Assembly: GCA_030612485.1 (NCBI GenBank)
Contig: JAUWNS010000033.1
Location: forward strand, 1 to 18,393
Origin: Candidatus Bipolaricaulota bacterium
GTDB taxonomy: Bacteria > Bipolaricaulota > Bipolaricaulia > UBA7950 > UBA9294
DNA length: 18,393 bases
Direction: 5' to 3'
Below are positions 7,315-13,829 of this stretch, piece by piece. The notes under the pieces are model-generated. The model had not been told where the DNA came from, searched no databases, and saw only the letters and a list, made by a program, of their open reading frames with translations. Position 1 is the first letter of the stretch, and every line of letters starts with the position of its first letter. Both the position numbers and the translations under genes were made by a program.

Positions 7315-7385
7315 ATTGAGTAATTTAACAATTTCCCGATCATTCAATCGCTAAATCTTTCAATTCGTGATAAGCAACGTACCGG
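7315..7385 (+). repeat. MITE-like repeat, copy A (right end intact)
   Basis: This stretch shares three blocks with 12111-12224. The 15-mer at 7315-7329 matches 12142-12156 with one difference. The 30-mer at 7335-7364 matches 12195-12224 at 28 of 30 bases. The 24-mer at 7362-7385 is the exact reverse complement of 12111-12134. The 24-mer looks like a terminal inverted repeat, kept here on the right only. The element fills the gap between scpA and scpB. Confidence 0.65.
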
Positions 7386-7410
7386 ACGCTAAACAAGTAT
7401 GGGAGAGACG

Positions 7411-8064
7411 ATGCCAAGTACGGGAGACGGTGATAAGGAACGCGATCGAGGGTTGCTAGAGGCGGCTCTCTTCCTTGCGGGAAAGCCGTTGTCGCGAAGG
7501 AAGCTGGCAAAGATCCTCGATGAGGCCTCGTTGGCGTACGTCGACCTGCTCCTTGACGAACTACGCGAGGAGCTATCGCAACCCCATCGTGGGATCGAAC
7601 TTCGCGTAGAGGAGGGGAAGATCCTCCTTCAGGTAAAGAACTCCTACGTCGATGCGGTCGCTCATCTCGCTCCCCAGCAGGACATCCCACGCCCGATCCT
7701 GCGCAGCCTGGCGATGATCGCCTACAACAACCCGATGACACAAGCCGACCTCGTCAAGACACGGGGGAACAAGGCGTACGGCCACGTGCAGGAGTTGATC
7801 GAGCGGCGCCTCATTCGCGCGGAGGAACAGGGACGGACCCTTCTTCTCCACGTTACCGGCGAGTTCCTCCGTCACTTCGGTCTCACGAACGTGGAGGAGT
7901 TCCGCTTTCATCTCCCGGTGCCAACAGCCGAGGAAGAGGAGCCCAATGAGGAGCGAGCAACTCCCGCAGAGGATCTTCTAGCTGAGGAGAATTTGCCATC
8001 CGACAGGGAACCAGCTGGTATGAACAACTCAAGCAATGGAACAGATAGCAAGGAGGTAGAGTGA
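7411..8064 (+). CDS. scpB: Segregation and condensation protein B
   Basis: ScpB is a dimeric winged-helix partner of ScpA in the SMC condensin complex. From the chosen start the protein is 217 residues. The family pattern is clear: [22 protein letters not shown] near the start, the second winged helix with [21 protein letters not shown], then [11 protein letters not shown] and [13 protein letters not shown]. The last 45 or so residues are acidic and look disordered. The ATG at 7411 is preceded by GGGAG at 5-nt spacing. The in-frame ATG at 7399 has no ribosome site and lies close to the repeat, but would add only four residues. The 3' end overlaps the rubredoxin start by one base. Confidence 0.88.
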   Translation: MPSTGDGDKERDRGLLEAALFLAGKPLSRRKLAKILDEASLAYVDLLLDELREELSQPHRGIELRVEEGKILLQVKNSYVDAVAHLAPQQDIPRPILRSLAMIAYNNPMTQADLVKTRGNKAYGHVQELIERRLIRAEEQGRTLLLHVTGEFLRHFGLTNVEEFRFHLPVPTAEEEEPNEERATPAEDLLAEENLPSDREPAGMNNSSNGTDSKEVE

Positions 8065-8222
8065 TGGAAAAGTGGGAATGCACCCTCTGTGGATACATCT
8101 ACGATCCGGCGGTGGGGGATCCAACGACAGGGATCGCTGCGGGAACAGCCTTCGAGGACCTTCCTGATGGTTGGACCTGTCCTGATTGCGGTGTGGAAAA
8201 AGAGATGTTTGAGATGATCTAA
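8064..8222 (+). CDS. Rubredoxin
   Basis: This is a 52-residue electron-transfer protein that binds one iron through four cysteines. Both knuckles are intact: CTLCG (C6, C9) and CPDCG (C39, C42), with the family aromatics and the YIYDP and WTCP contexts. Length is exactly typical. AGGAGG at 8051-8056 lies inside the end of scpB, and the ATG shares its A with the scpB TGA, so the two are coupled. Rubredoxins in anaerobes commonly serve oxygen or superoxide detoxification or other redox enzymes. No such partner is adjacent, and its place at the end of a condensin operon is unexplained. Confidence 0.95.
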   Translation: MEKWECTLCGYIYDPAVGDPTTGIAAGTAFEDLPDGWTCPDCGVEKEMFEMI

Positions 8223-8322
8223 AAGCTCGGCTCTTTGTCATTCCGAGTGGGTAGTGATTTTTAATTCCGGTGTGCACGGGGACGGATGCCGGTTGCGAAG
8301 CAAGACCGGAGGTCGAAGAGAA

Positions 8323-8469
8323 TTCACCACGAAGCGCACGAAGGACACGAAGAATGGAAGCGGGAGGGAAGATCGGACTGCTGATGAACTTCACTGTCAC
8401 CAACCTTAAGAGCGAGATCAAACGCTTCGTCCTTTGACTCCTTCGTGCTCTTCGTGTCCTTCGTGGTGA
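8323..8469. repeat. Long inverted repeat built of CACGAAG units
   Basis: The left arm (8323-8352) and right arm (8441-8469) both begin, reading inwards, with TTCACCACGAAG and continue as 9-nt repeats of the form CACGAAGGA or CACGAAGAA. About 88 bp of non-repeated DNA separates them. Elements of this wording occur between genes in many bacterial genomes. I infer a dispersed non-coding repeat rather than a gene. Confidence 0.65.
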
Positions 8470-8523
8470 AACCGTTTTGTGCCTCTGCGACAGTCTTCTC
8501 AATAGCTAGTAACCGGCTTCTGC

Positions 8524-8551
8524 TTGATAAATCGGACCAATTTGGTAAGCT
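8524..8551 (+). promoter_or_regulatory. Putative nifS promoter with internal operator dyad
   Basis: TTGATA (8524-8529) lies 16 bp before TAAGCT (8546-8551), which is preceded by TGG as an extended -10. Between them sits a perfect dyad, ACCAA-T-TTGGT (8536-8546), where a repressor would block RNA polymerase. Because the operon encodes an Rrf2-type regulator, this is a candidate autoregulatory site. The -10 match is weak (3/6). Confidence 0.4.
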
Positions 8552-8568
8552 TTCGCGCGGTGATCGAT

Positions 8569-9720
8569 ATGGTAAAAAGAATATATCTCGATAACAGCGC
8601 AACGACGCCGGTTGCCCCCGAAGTCATCGAGGCAATGATGCCTTATTTCTTGGGGGAGTACGGGAATGCCTCCAGTCTGCACTCCTTCGGGCAAGCGGCG
8701 CGGAAGGCGGTGGAGAATAGTCGGGAGGAAATCGCGGCTACTCTCGGAGCCTCTCCGTCAGAGATCGTGTTTACAGCCGGGGCGACCGAGGCGAACAACC
8801 TCGCCATCAAAGGGCTCTCCTTTGCTCATCCGGAGAAGCAGCATATCATCACGTCGAAGATCGAACATCATGCTATCATTCATACTTGTGGGTGGCTGGA
8901 GGAACATGGGTATGATGCAACCTACCTCGACGTCGATTCCTCCGGGTGGATTGACCCCGCAGCGGTGCGGGAAGCGATCCGCGAGGATACGCTCCTCGTC
9001 TCGATCATGGCAGGGAATAACGAGATTGGAACCTTGGAGCCGATCGAGGAGATCGGCGCAATCTGTCGAGAAAAAGGGATCTTCTTCCACACCGACGCGG
9101 TACAGGCCTACGGGAAGGTTCCGCTCTCTATGGGGACAATTGACCTTTTGTCGGTCTCTGCGCACAAGCTGCACGGGCCGAAGGGCGTCGGCTTTCTCTA
9201 CGTGCGGAAGGGAGTTCCCTTCACCCCGCTCTTTCACGGTGGTGGACATGAAAGGGGACGCCGCAGCGGAACGGAGAACGTTCCTGGAATCGTTGGAATG
9301 GTTACTGCGGCAGATATTGCCTTCCAGGAGATGGAGGCTACTGCGGCCCGGTTGCGCGGGCATAGGGAGCGGTTGATCGCGGGGATCTCCGCCATCCCAG
9401 GGACACGATTGAACGGACACGAGACAAAGTTTCTCCCTCACATCACGAACTTCGGGTTTCAAGGGATCGAGGGGGAGAGTTTGGTGATGAGGCTCGATGA
9501 GCAAGGGATTGCGACCTCAACAGGCTCTGCTTGTTCCTCCCCCGACCTCGAACCGAGTCACGTCCTGCTCGCGATTGGGGTCCCGCTTGCTATGGCGCAC
9601 GGAAGTCTGCGGATCAGTACCGGTCGGCAGACAACCGATGGAGAGATGGATGCGATTCTTGAGGTGCTCCCACGTGTCGTGGAGGATCTGCGCGCGATCT
9701 CACCGTTTAAGGTAGGCTGA
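8569..9720 (+). CDS. nifS: Cysteine desulfurase (NifS/IscS family)
   Basis: This PLP enzyme converts cysteine to alanine and passes the sulfur to a scaffold protein for Fe-S cluster assembly. The 383-residue product carries YLDNSATTP near the start, the PLP lysine in SAHKLHGPKG (K200), the GGGHERGRRSGTENV segment (224-238) and the catalytic cysteine in STGSACSS (C322). The loop wording and the LEPSHVLLAIG that follows place it in the group I NifS/IscS type. I chose the ATG at 8569 because family homology starts at its third codon and a GGTGAT site lies upstream; a TTG at 8524 would fall in the promoter. The next gene, nifU, begins 5 bp after its stop. Confidence 0.95.
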   Translation: MVKRIYLDNSATTPVAPEVIEAMMPYFLGEYGNASSLHSFGQAARKAVENSREEIAATLGASPSEIVFTAGATEANNLAIKGLSFAHPEKQHIITSKIEHHAIIHTCGWLEEHGYDATYLDVDSSGWIDPAAVREAIREDTLLVSIMAGNNEIGTLEPIEEIGAICREKGIFFHTDAVQAYGKVPLSMGTIDLLSVSAHKLHGPKGVGFLYVRKGVPFTPLFHGGGHERGRRSGTENVPGIVGMVTAADIAFQEMEATAARLRGHRERLIAGISAIPGTRLNGHETKFLPHITNFGFQGIEGESLVMRLDEQGIATSTGSACSSPDLEPSHVLLAIGVPLAMAHGSLRISTGRQTTDGEMDAILEVLPRVVEDLRAISPFKVG

Positions 9721-9725
9721 TTAAG

Positions 9726-10217
9726 ATGTATACCGAGAAAGTGATCGAGCACTTTCGCCACCCACACCACATGGGGAAGCTTCCTGATTACTCCGCGATT
9801 GGCAAGGTGGGGAATGTTGTCTGTGGCGATGTGATGTGGCTCTACATCAAGGTTGATAAGGACGAAAAGGGGCGTGAGGTGATTACGGACATCTCCTGGG
9901 AGACGTTCGGCTGTACAGCGGCAATCGCGACCTCATCGATGGTGTCGGACATAGCTAAAGGGAAGACGCTTGAGGCGGCGATCGCGATCACCAATCGTGA
10001 GGTTGCCCAGGAGCTTGGAGGCCTCCCTCCAGTGAAGATGCACTGTTCGGCATTGGCTGCCGATGCGTTGAACGAGGCGATCTACGCGTACCTCACTCAA
10101 GCTGGGCAAGAGATACCTCCGGCACTTGCGCGGCGACACGAGCGTATCGCCGAAGAGATGGCCACACTAGAAAGGCGTTACCAGGCGTTCGTCGACAAAG
10201 AGAAACCCGAGGAATGA
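9726..10217 (+). CDS. nifU: Fe-S cluster scaffold protein (NifU N-domain/IscU type)
   Basis: The scaffold receives sulfur from NifS and iron to build a [2Fe-2S] cluster before transfer to target proteins. The product is 163 residues. The three cluster-ligand cysteines are at C33 (NVVCGD, with the assembly aspartate D35), C63 (ETFGCTAAIATSSM) and C107 (KMHCSALAADAL). It lacks the Cys-rich middle and C-terminal domains of full-length nitrogenase NifU. Its C-terminal 40 residues are charged and helical. The weak ribosome site and 5-bp gap suggest translation coupled to nifS. Confidence 0.93.
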   Translation: MYTEKVIEHFRHPHHMGKLPDYSAIGKVGNVVCGDVMWLYIKVDKDEKGREVITDISWETFGCTAAIATSSMVSDIAKGKTLEAAIAITNREVAQELGGLPPVKMHCSALAADALNEAIYAYLTQAGQEIPPALARRHERIAEEMATLERRYQAFVDKEKPEE

Positions 10218-10230
10218 GAGGGAGGAGGGT

Positions 10231-10635
10231 GTGCACCTGACAAAGAAGGCAAGCTATGGTCTGATCGCCGTTCTCGAACTAGCAGCAAATACGGATGCGG
10301 GACCACTCTCGGCAGGTACAATCGCGGAGAAGTATGCCCTTCCAGTCCCGTTTATGGAGAAGATCCTTCACCAATTGCGGCAATCAGGGCTTGTCGCAGC
10401 GCAACAGGGAAGGGGCGGGGGGTACACCCTCATCGATGATCCGATGACGGTCTCGATCAAGAAGGTCCTTGAATCCCTCGAGGAGTCGCTCGATCTTGTC
10501 GGCTGCATTACAGCCAATTCGAAGTGCCACCTGACGGCAATATGCCCGACGCGCTTCGCGTGGGGAAAGATCGACCAACGATTCAAAGAACTTCTCGACT
10601 CCCTCTCGTTGCAAGATCTGCTGGCTGACGAGTGA
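10231..10635 (+). CDS. Rrf2/IscR-family transcriptional regulator, probable Fe-S sensor
   Basis: The 134-residue protein begins MHLTKKASYGLIAVLELA and contains the winged helix with SAGTIAEKYALPVPFMEKIL (27-46) and the GRGGGYTL wing (60-67), as in Rrf2 proteins. Three cysteines, C92, C99 and C105 (C-X6-C-X5-C), sit where IscR and its relatives bind an Fe-S cluster. It therefore probably senses cluster status and controls its own operon. It starts at a GTG (10231) after GGAGG, 13 bp after nifU. The regulator is last in the operon here, whereas iscR usually comes first. Confidence 0.9.
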   Translation: MHLTKKASYGLIAVLELAANTDAGPLSAGTIAEKYALPVPFMEKILHQLRQSGLVAAQQGRGGGYTLIDDPMTVSIKKVLESLEESLDLVGCITANSKCHLTAICPTRFAWGKIDQRFKELLDSLSLQDLLADE

Positions 10636-10682
10636 GATACTCCATACCGCATGCAGTGTAGCGGCCAATGTGATCTATATAA

Positions 10683-10712
10683 CAGACAAGGGTATGGTGA
10701 ATGTGCTATAGT
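10683..10712 (+). promoter_or_regulatory. Orphan promoter-like element
   Basis: CAGACA (10683-10688) lies 18 bp before TATAGT (10707-10712), a 5/6 match to the -10 consensus preceded by TGC as an extended -10. No protein gene with a ribosome site follows; a hairpin terminator comes about 50 bp later. Confidence 0.4.
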
Positions 10713-10718
10713 AGCGTT

Positions 10719-10803
10719 GTTAAAGCATGAGAACCCCCTCATCTTTTTCACCACCCGGAGAGGGCGGTCGAGCGAAATCGCTCGACCGCCCTTAACATTT
10801 TTT
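10719..10803 (+). ncRNA. Candidate small RNA of about 85 nt
   Basis: Predicted from the upstream promoter-like element and the downstream terminator. It would contain a small hairpin (ATGAG 10727-10731 with CTCAT 10738-10742), a single-stranded pyrimidine-rich stretch around 10738-10756, and the long terminator stem. I recognise no known RNA family. The simpler reading is that only the terminator is real and ends the nifS-nifU-rrf2 transcript. Confidence 0.3.
10762..10803 (+). terminator. Very strong rho-independent terminator
   Basis: A perfect 14-bp stem, GGGCGGTCGAGCGA (10762-10775) with TCGCTCGACCGCCC (10778-10791), has a 2-base gap at the turn and is followed by TTAACA and six T residues (10798-10803). 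It can end the nifS-nifU-rrf2 transcript, 127 bp after the rrf2 stop, or the candidate small RNA. Confidence 0.75.
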
Positions 10804-10804
10804 C

Positions 10805-11038
10805 CTCTCGCCCGCTTGCTACGCTCACTCAAGCCGCAAAGATCGCTAAGAGATGCGTTTCTAGTTCTTTTCCCTATGTAACGCTTTCCTTTGCGTTCTT
10901 GGCGTCTTTGCGAGAGGCACAAGCTTTTTCTCTCGCCCGTTCGTTGCACTCACTCAAGCCGCAAAGGTGTTACAATACCAAGATCGCCAAGGAATCTTGG
11001 TTTTCACTCTCTGCGTGCTCCGCGTCCTCGGCGGTGAA
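10805..11038. repeat. Cluster of direct and inverted intergenic repeats
   Basis: Two 37-bp direct copies (10805-10841 and 10930-10966) differ at five positions; both begin CTCTCGCCCG and end with CACTCAAGCCGCAAAG. Between them, CTTTGCGTTCTTGGCGTCTT (from about 10890) is inverted relative to the CGCAAAG stretch at 10836-10856. A third related segment, CTCTGCGTGCTCCGCGTCCT followed by CGGCGGTGAAA, lies near 11008-11038. All show a roughly 9-nt period and resemble the CACGAAG repeats at 8323-8469. Confidence 0.6.
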
Positions 11039-11113
11039 AGCTTCTACTTCGCAAGGAGAAGGGACTGTGGAATAGTCTGCGCTACCCACTCGAAACGAGA
11101 AGGAACCGATATT

Positions 11114-12028
11114 TTACGCCCCAATGACCCACAGCAGGGTGCGCTGCACGAGATAGATCGTCGCTACCAGGAATGGGTAGAGGATGAGCAGGGACAGAGT
11201 TACCGGAAAGACTTGAAACATCCCTCCTTTTGGCTTTCCTGGCCATGAAAACCCTTCCGCAAACAGGTAGTCGGCCGGGGAACGTGGATAGTGCCACTCT
11301 ATTTCTTCTCCCTTGAACCGTTCGATTAGAGCCCGGAACGGCGAACGTGCGAGGGCTCTTTGGCGCAGATGAAGAAACAGACCGATGAGAAGGACGATAT
11401 AGGAGAGGAGGGGGATCGTCCCGCCGAAGGTGGCGATCAGGTTGAACGAACCATGCAGACCGACCGCGAGGAGAAACGCTCCCACGAGCCAGGGAAGCCG
11501 ATCGCGAGAGCGCGTGAGGAAACGCGCGCGGCCGACCAAGTAACCGGCAAAGGCGTTGAACAATATATGCCCGGGGAATGAACGGGCGAGGAGGAGACCC
11601 TGAAGGGCACGGTGAAACTCCACGCTCTCGCCTGCGGACCAGAACGGATAGGATCCTCCGAAGATATACCAGAAGTCTTCGTAGACGCCGAATCCCACCC
11701 CAAGAATCCCAAAGTAGATGACGAAATCAAGAGGCTCGGCCAGATCAGGGAACCTGAACCGCCAGATTGTGAACGCCATGACCAGAAACTTGACACCCTC
11801 CTCGACCAACCCGGCAGAGACGTAGGCCGAGAAGAACGGCCCTCCTCCGTCGAGCGGGAGAAGACGATGAATGAGGGTGACCGGGATCAACGCGATCATC
11901 CCCAGGGTGAAGGTTACTGTCACCGTTGTTGCGGGAAGGCGGCGCAAGGGATTGGCGCGATAGAGGAGGAAGATGTAGAGGAGTGACAGTCCAGAGGCGA
12001 GGTAGATCATTTGCACGAAGAGGCTCAT
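11114..12028 (-). CDS. PrsW-family intramembrane protease homologue
   Basis: The 304-residue polytopic membrane protein has about eight hydrophobic segments. It shows the PrsW pattern: the EExxK motif in LVEEGVKF (E76, E77, K80), a second acidic motif GVGFGVYED (E117, D118; the family more often has EN here), and a histidine in FPGHILFNAFAGYLVGRA (H154). PrsW proteins are CAAX-protease relatives; in Bacillus PrsW cleaves the anti-sigma factor RsiW. No sigma or anti-sigma pair is nearby, so the substrate is unknown. The ATG at 12028 has no ribosome site, and a promoter-like element ends only 9 bp upstream. It is convergent with the nifSU operon. Confidence 0.8.
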   Translation of the reverse strand: MSLFVQMIYLASGLSLLYIFLLYRANPLRRLPATTVTVTFTLGMIALIPVTLIHRLLPLDGGGPFFSAYVSAGLVEEGVKFLVMAFTIWRFRFPDLAEPLDFVIYFGILGVGFGVYEDFWYIFGGSYPFWSAGESVEFHRALQGLLLARSFPGHILFNAFAGYLVGRARFLTRSRDRLPWLVGAFLLAVGLHGSFNLIATFGGTIPLLSYIVLLIGLFLHLRQRALARSPFRALIERFKGEEIEWHYPRSPADYLFAEGFSWPGKPKGGMFQVFPVTLSLLILYPFLVATIYLVQRTLLWVIGA

Positions 12029-12037
12029 CGTAAGACG

Positions 12038-12066
12038 ATCTTAGTTTGCCTGGGCGACCGGATCAA
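12038..12066 (-). promoter_or_regulatory. Putative prsW promoter, possibly leaderless
   Basis: On the minus strand TTGATC (12061-12066) and TAAGAT (12038-12043) are separated by exactly 17 bp, each matching consensus at 4/6 positions. The -10 ends 9 bp before the ATG at 12028, so transcription would begin at or within a few bases of the start codon. This agrees with the missing ribosome site. Confidence 0.4.
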
Positions 12067-12110
12067 TTTTACGTCCTTGTTTAGCATTCCGGCCTCTGGC
12101 CAGTTGGAGA

Positions 12111-12224
12111 CCGGTACGTTGCTTATCACGAATTCCACGAAATTGAGTGATTTAACGAGTGCGCGGTTGAATGATTGATTTAAGTCCCAAATCGCCCGAT
12201 CATTCAATCACTAAATCTTCCAAT
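12111..12224 (+). repeat. MITE-like repeat, copy B (left end intact)
   Basis: The first 24 bases (12111-12134) are the exact reverse complement of the last 24 of copy A (7362-7385). Blocks at 12142-12156 and 12195-12224 match copy A in the same order and orientation. An internal dyad, TTGAATGAT (12167-12175) with ATCATTCAA (12199-12207), is present here. The right end stops at 12224, two bases before the last base of the cdsA stop codon, without the terminal repeat. It fills most of the gap between prsW and cdsA. Confidence 0.65.
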
Positions 12225-12225
12225 C

Positions 12226-13089
12226 CTATATCAGGTGAAGGATGTAGTAGTAGTAGAAGTAGAAGACCGGGAGGGCGAAGAGGAGTCCGTCGATCCGGTC
12301 GAGGGCTCCGCCGTGCCCGGGGAGGAAGGTTCCCGAGTCCTTCACCTCGGCGGCACGCTTCAGCTTCGACTCGAAGACATCCCCTAGCTGGACCGCACAC
12401 GCGACGAGGAACGAGGAGGCGAGTATGTGCGGGAATCCCTCCCAGAAGGCGAACTGTCTCCACACAGGAGAGAGCGATGCGCCGACCAGAGCGCCGACGA
12501 TCGTAAACAGGAACCCTCCGGTGATCCCCTCCCACGTCTTCTTCGGGCTCACGTTCGGGAAGGCACGATGGCGTCCGATCAGGCTCCCGAAGAAGTACGC
12601 ACCGCTGTCGTATCCCCACACCATGAGAAGGAGGACGATCGCGTGGGAGGCACCAACGCTTGGGAAGCCGCCCTGGCTGCTGATGTACATCGAGTAGAAA
12701 AAGTGAAGGAGCCAAGGGATGTAGAGTAAGCCGAATACCCCCGCCACCGTTTGGAAGAATCCCATCTTATGGGGAAGGCTCCCGAGGTAACGCAAAACCT
12801 GATAGGCGATCGCAAGGAGGAGGACGACGTCTCCGTATTGGCCGTCGAAGATGACGTAGCTGAAGATGAGGGAGGGAATCCAGATGAGGAACTCCGGGGC
12901 CGCGAGCGGAACCCCCAACCGTTTCATCAGCTGCAGGTACTCCACGGCAGCGGGATAGGCGACGAGAAGGATCAGGAACCCCACGATCCACTGCACGTTG
13001 AAACGCGCTCCTCCATAGAGGATCGCAAAGACGAACCCTCCTGCAGCAAGGGCACTAGCGAGTCGCTTGATCAGATTGGTGAGGTTCAT
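12226..13089 (-). CDS. cdsA: Phosphatidate cytidylyltransferase (CDP-diacylglycerol synthase)
   Basis: This membrane enzyme makes CDP-diacylglycerol from phosphatidic acid and CTP, the branch point for phospholipid synthesis. The 287-residue protein has about seven or eight hydrophobic segments. The family signature lies near 241-266: SKLKRAAEVKDSGTFLPGHG, then GALDRID. The residue after DRID is glycine where serine is common. The YDSGAYFFG and KKTWEG motifs upstream are also typical. A GGAGGG site precedes the ATG at 13089, which overlaps the uppS stop by 4 bp. The stop codon abuts repeat copy B, and no hairpin terminator is visible. Confidence 0.93.
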   Translation of the reverse strand: MNLTNLIKRLASALAAGGFVFAILYGGARFNVQWIVGFLILLVAYPAAVEYLQLMKRLGVPLAAPEFLIWIPSLIFSYVIFDGQYGDVVLLLAIAYQVLRYLGSLPHKMGFFQTVAGVFGLLYIPWLLHFFYSMYISSQGGFPSVGASHAIVLLLMVWGYDSGAYFFGSLIGRHRAFPNVSPKKTWEGITGGFLFTIVGALVGASLSPVWRQFAFWEGFPHILASSFLVACAVQLGDVFESKLKRAAEVKDSGTFLPGHGGALDRIDGLLFALPVFYFYYYYILHLI

Positions 13090-13829
13090 TCTCCCTCCTC
13101 AACGATTCCAAAACGCCGCTCGCGTCCCTGATATGCTGTGATCGCTCGCAAGAGTTCGGCCGGGGTGAAGTCCGGCCACAGGGTCGTGGTGAAGTAGAGC
13201 TCGGCGTAGGCCGCCTGCCAGAGAAGGAAGTTCGAGAGGCGCATCTCGCCGCTTGTGCGGATTATGAGGTCAGGATCGGGGATCTCGCGGGTGTAAAGAG
13301 CACGGGCGACGGTATCCTTGTCGATCGCTGCGGGATCGACCCCTTCCTTTGCCACTGTGCTGGCAATGTCGCGACAGGCACGTACAATCTCCTCCCTAGC
13401 CCCGTAGTTCAGGGCGATATTCAACACGAGGCGGTCGTTCTTGGCGGTCGTATGGAGCGCGTTTGCAACCGCTTGTTGCAGTGATTCGGGGAGCCGTTCG
13501 ATATTCCCTGAGACGACCACGTGGACCCCTTCTCTCTTGAACTCGGAGAGCTTCTCGCTGATGAACCGGTCGAGAAGGTCCATGATGAAGTCGATCTCCG
13601 CAGCGGGGCGGTTCCAATTCTCGGTAGAGAAGGCGAACAGGGTGAGGTAGGGAAGGCCAAGTTGCCGTCCGGCAAAGCGGATCAGGCGCTCGGCGGCCTG
13701 TGTTCCCGCTTGATGCCCAGCAGTGCGAGGGAGGTCGCGGCTCTTCGCCCAGCGACCGTTCCCGTCCATGATCAGGGCGATGTGCCGTGGTAATCCGCGT
13801 TCCTTGACTCTCTCGATCAGCGTCGACAT
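13086..13829 (-). CDS. uppS: Undecaprenyl diphosphate synthase
   Basis: This cis-prenyltransferase extends farnesyl diphosphate with isopentenyl diphosphate to C55 undecaprenyl diphosphate, the lipid carrier for peptidoglycan. The 247-residue length is typical. The catalytic loop IALIMDGNGRWAK (18-29, Asp22) is followed by FAFSTENWNRP (65-75) and the C-terminal signature RTSGEMRLSNFLLWQAAYAE (191-210). The ATG at 13829 has a GGGAGGAAC ribosome site. It overlaps folC by 13 bp upstream and cdsA by 4 bp downstream. The uppS-cdsA order is common in bacteria. Confidence 0.96.
   Translation of the reverse strand: MSTLIERVKERGLPRHIALIMDGNGRWAKSRDLPRTAGHQAGTQAAERLIRFAGRQLGLPYLTLFAFSTENWNRPAAEIDFIMDLLDRFISEKLSEFKREGVHVVVSGNIERLPESLQQAVANALHTTAKNDRLVLNIALNYGAREEIVRACRDIASTVAKEGVDPAAIDKDTVARALYTREIPDPDLIIRTSGEMRLSNFLLWQAAYAELYFTTTLWPDFTPAELLRAITAYQGRERRFGIVEEGE

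Larger units (their letters stand above)
8223..8568. other. Intergenic region without a gene
   Basis: This 346-bp stretch lies between the rubredoxin gene and nifS. It holds a fragment resembling dispersed GTCATTCCGAG repeats (about 8237), a small hairpin around 8289-8312 (CCGGT with ACCGG, folding TGC-GAA-GCA), the long inverted repeat at 8323-8469, and the nifS promoter region at 8524-8551. ORFs across it lack ribosome sites and recognisable content. Confidence 0.6.
10636..11113. other. Intergenic region without a recognised protein gene
   Basis: This 478-bp stretch lies between the convergent rrf2 and prsW genes. It holds a promoter-like element (10683-10712), a possible small RNA ending in a very strong hairpin (10719-10803), and a block of palindromic and direct repeats (10805-11038). 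A 7-bp stem, CCAAGAT (10978-10984) with ATCTTGG (10994-11000), followed by TTTT, may be a further terminator. ORFs here have no ribosome sites or family features. Confidence 0.6.

Noticed and set aside
10727..10795. 22-codon ORF ending inside the strong hairpin
   Set aside because: No ribosome site precedes the ATG and half of the frame is the terminator stem itself.
10805..11038. CRISPR array
   Set aside because: Only two imperfect 37-bp direct copies exist with an 88-bp non-spacer interval, and there are no cas genes.
12025..12207. 60-codon minus-strand ORF between cdsA and prsW
   Set aside because: It is made mostly of the MITE-like repeat and the prsW promoter region, with no ribosome site or family features.
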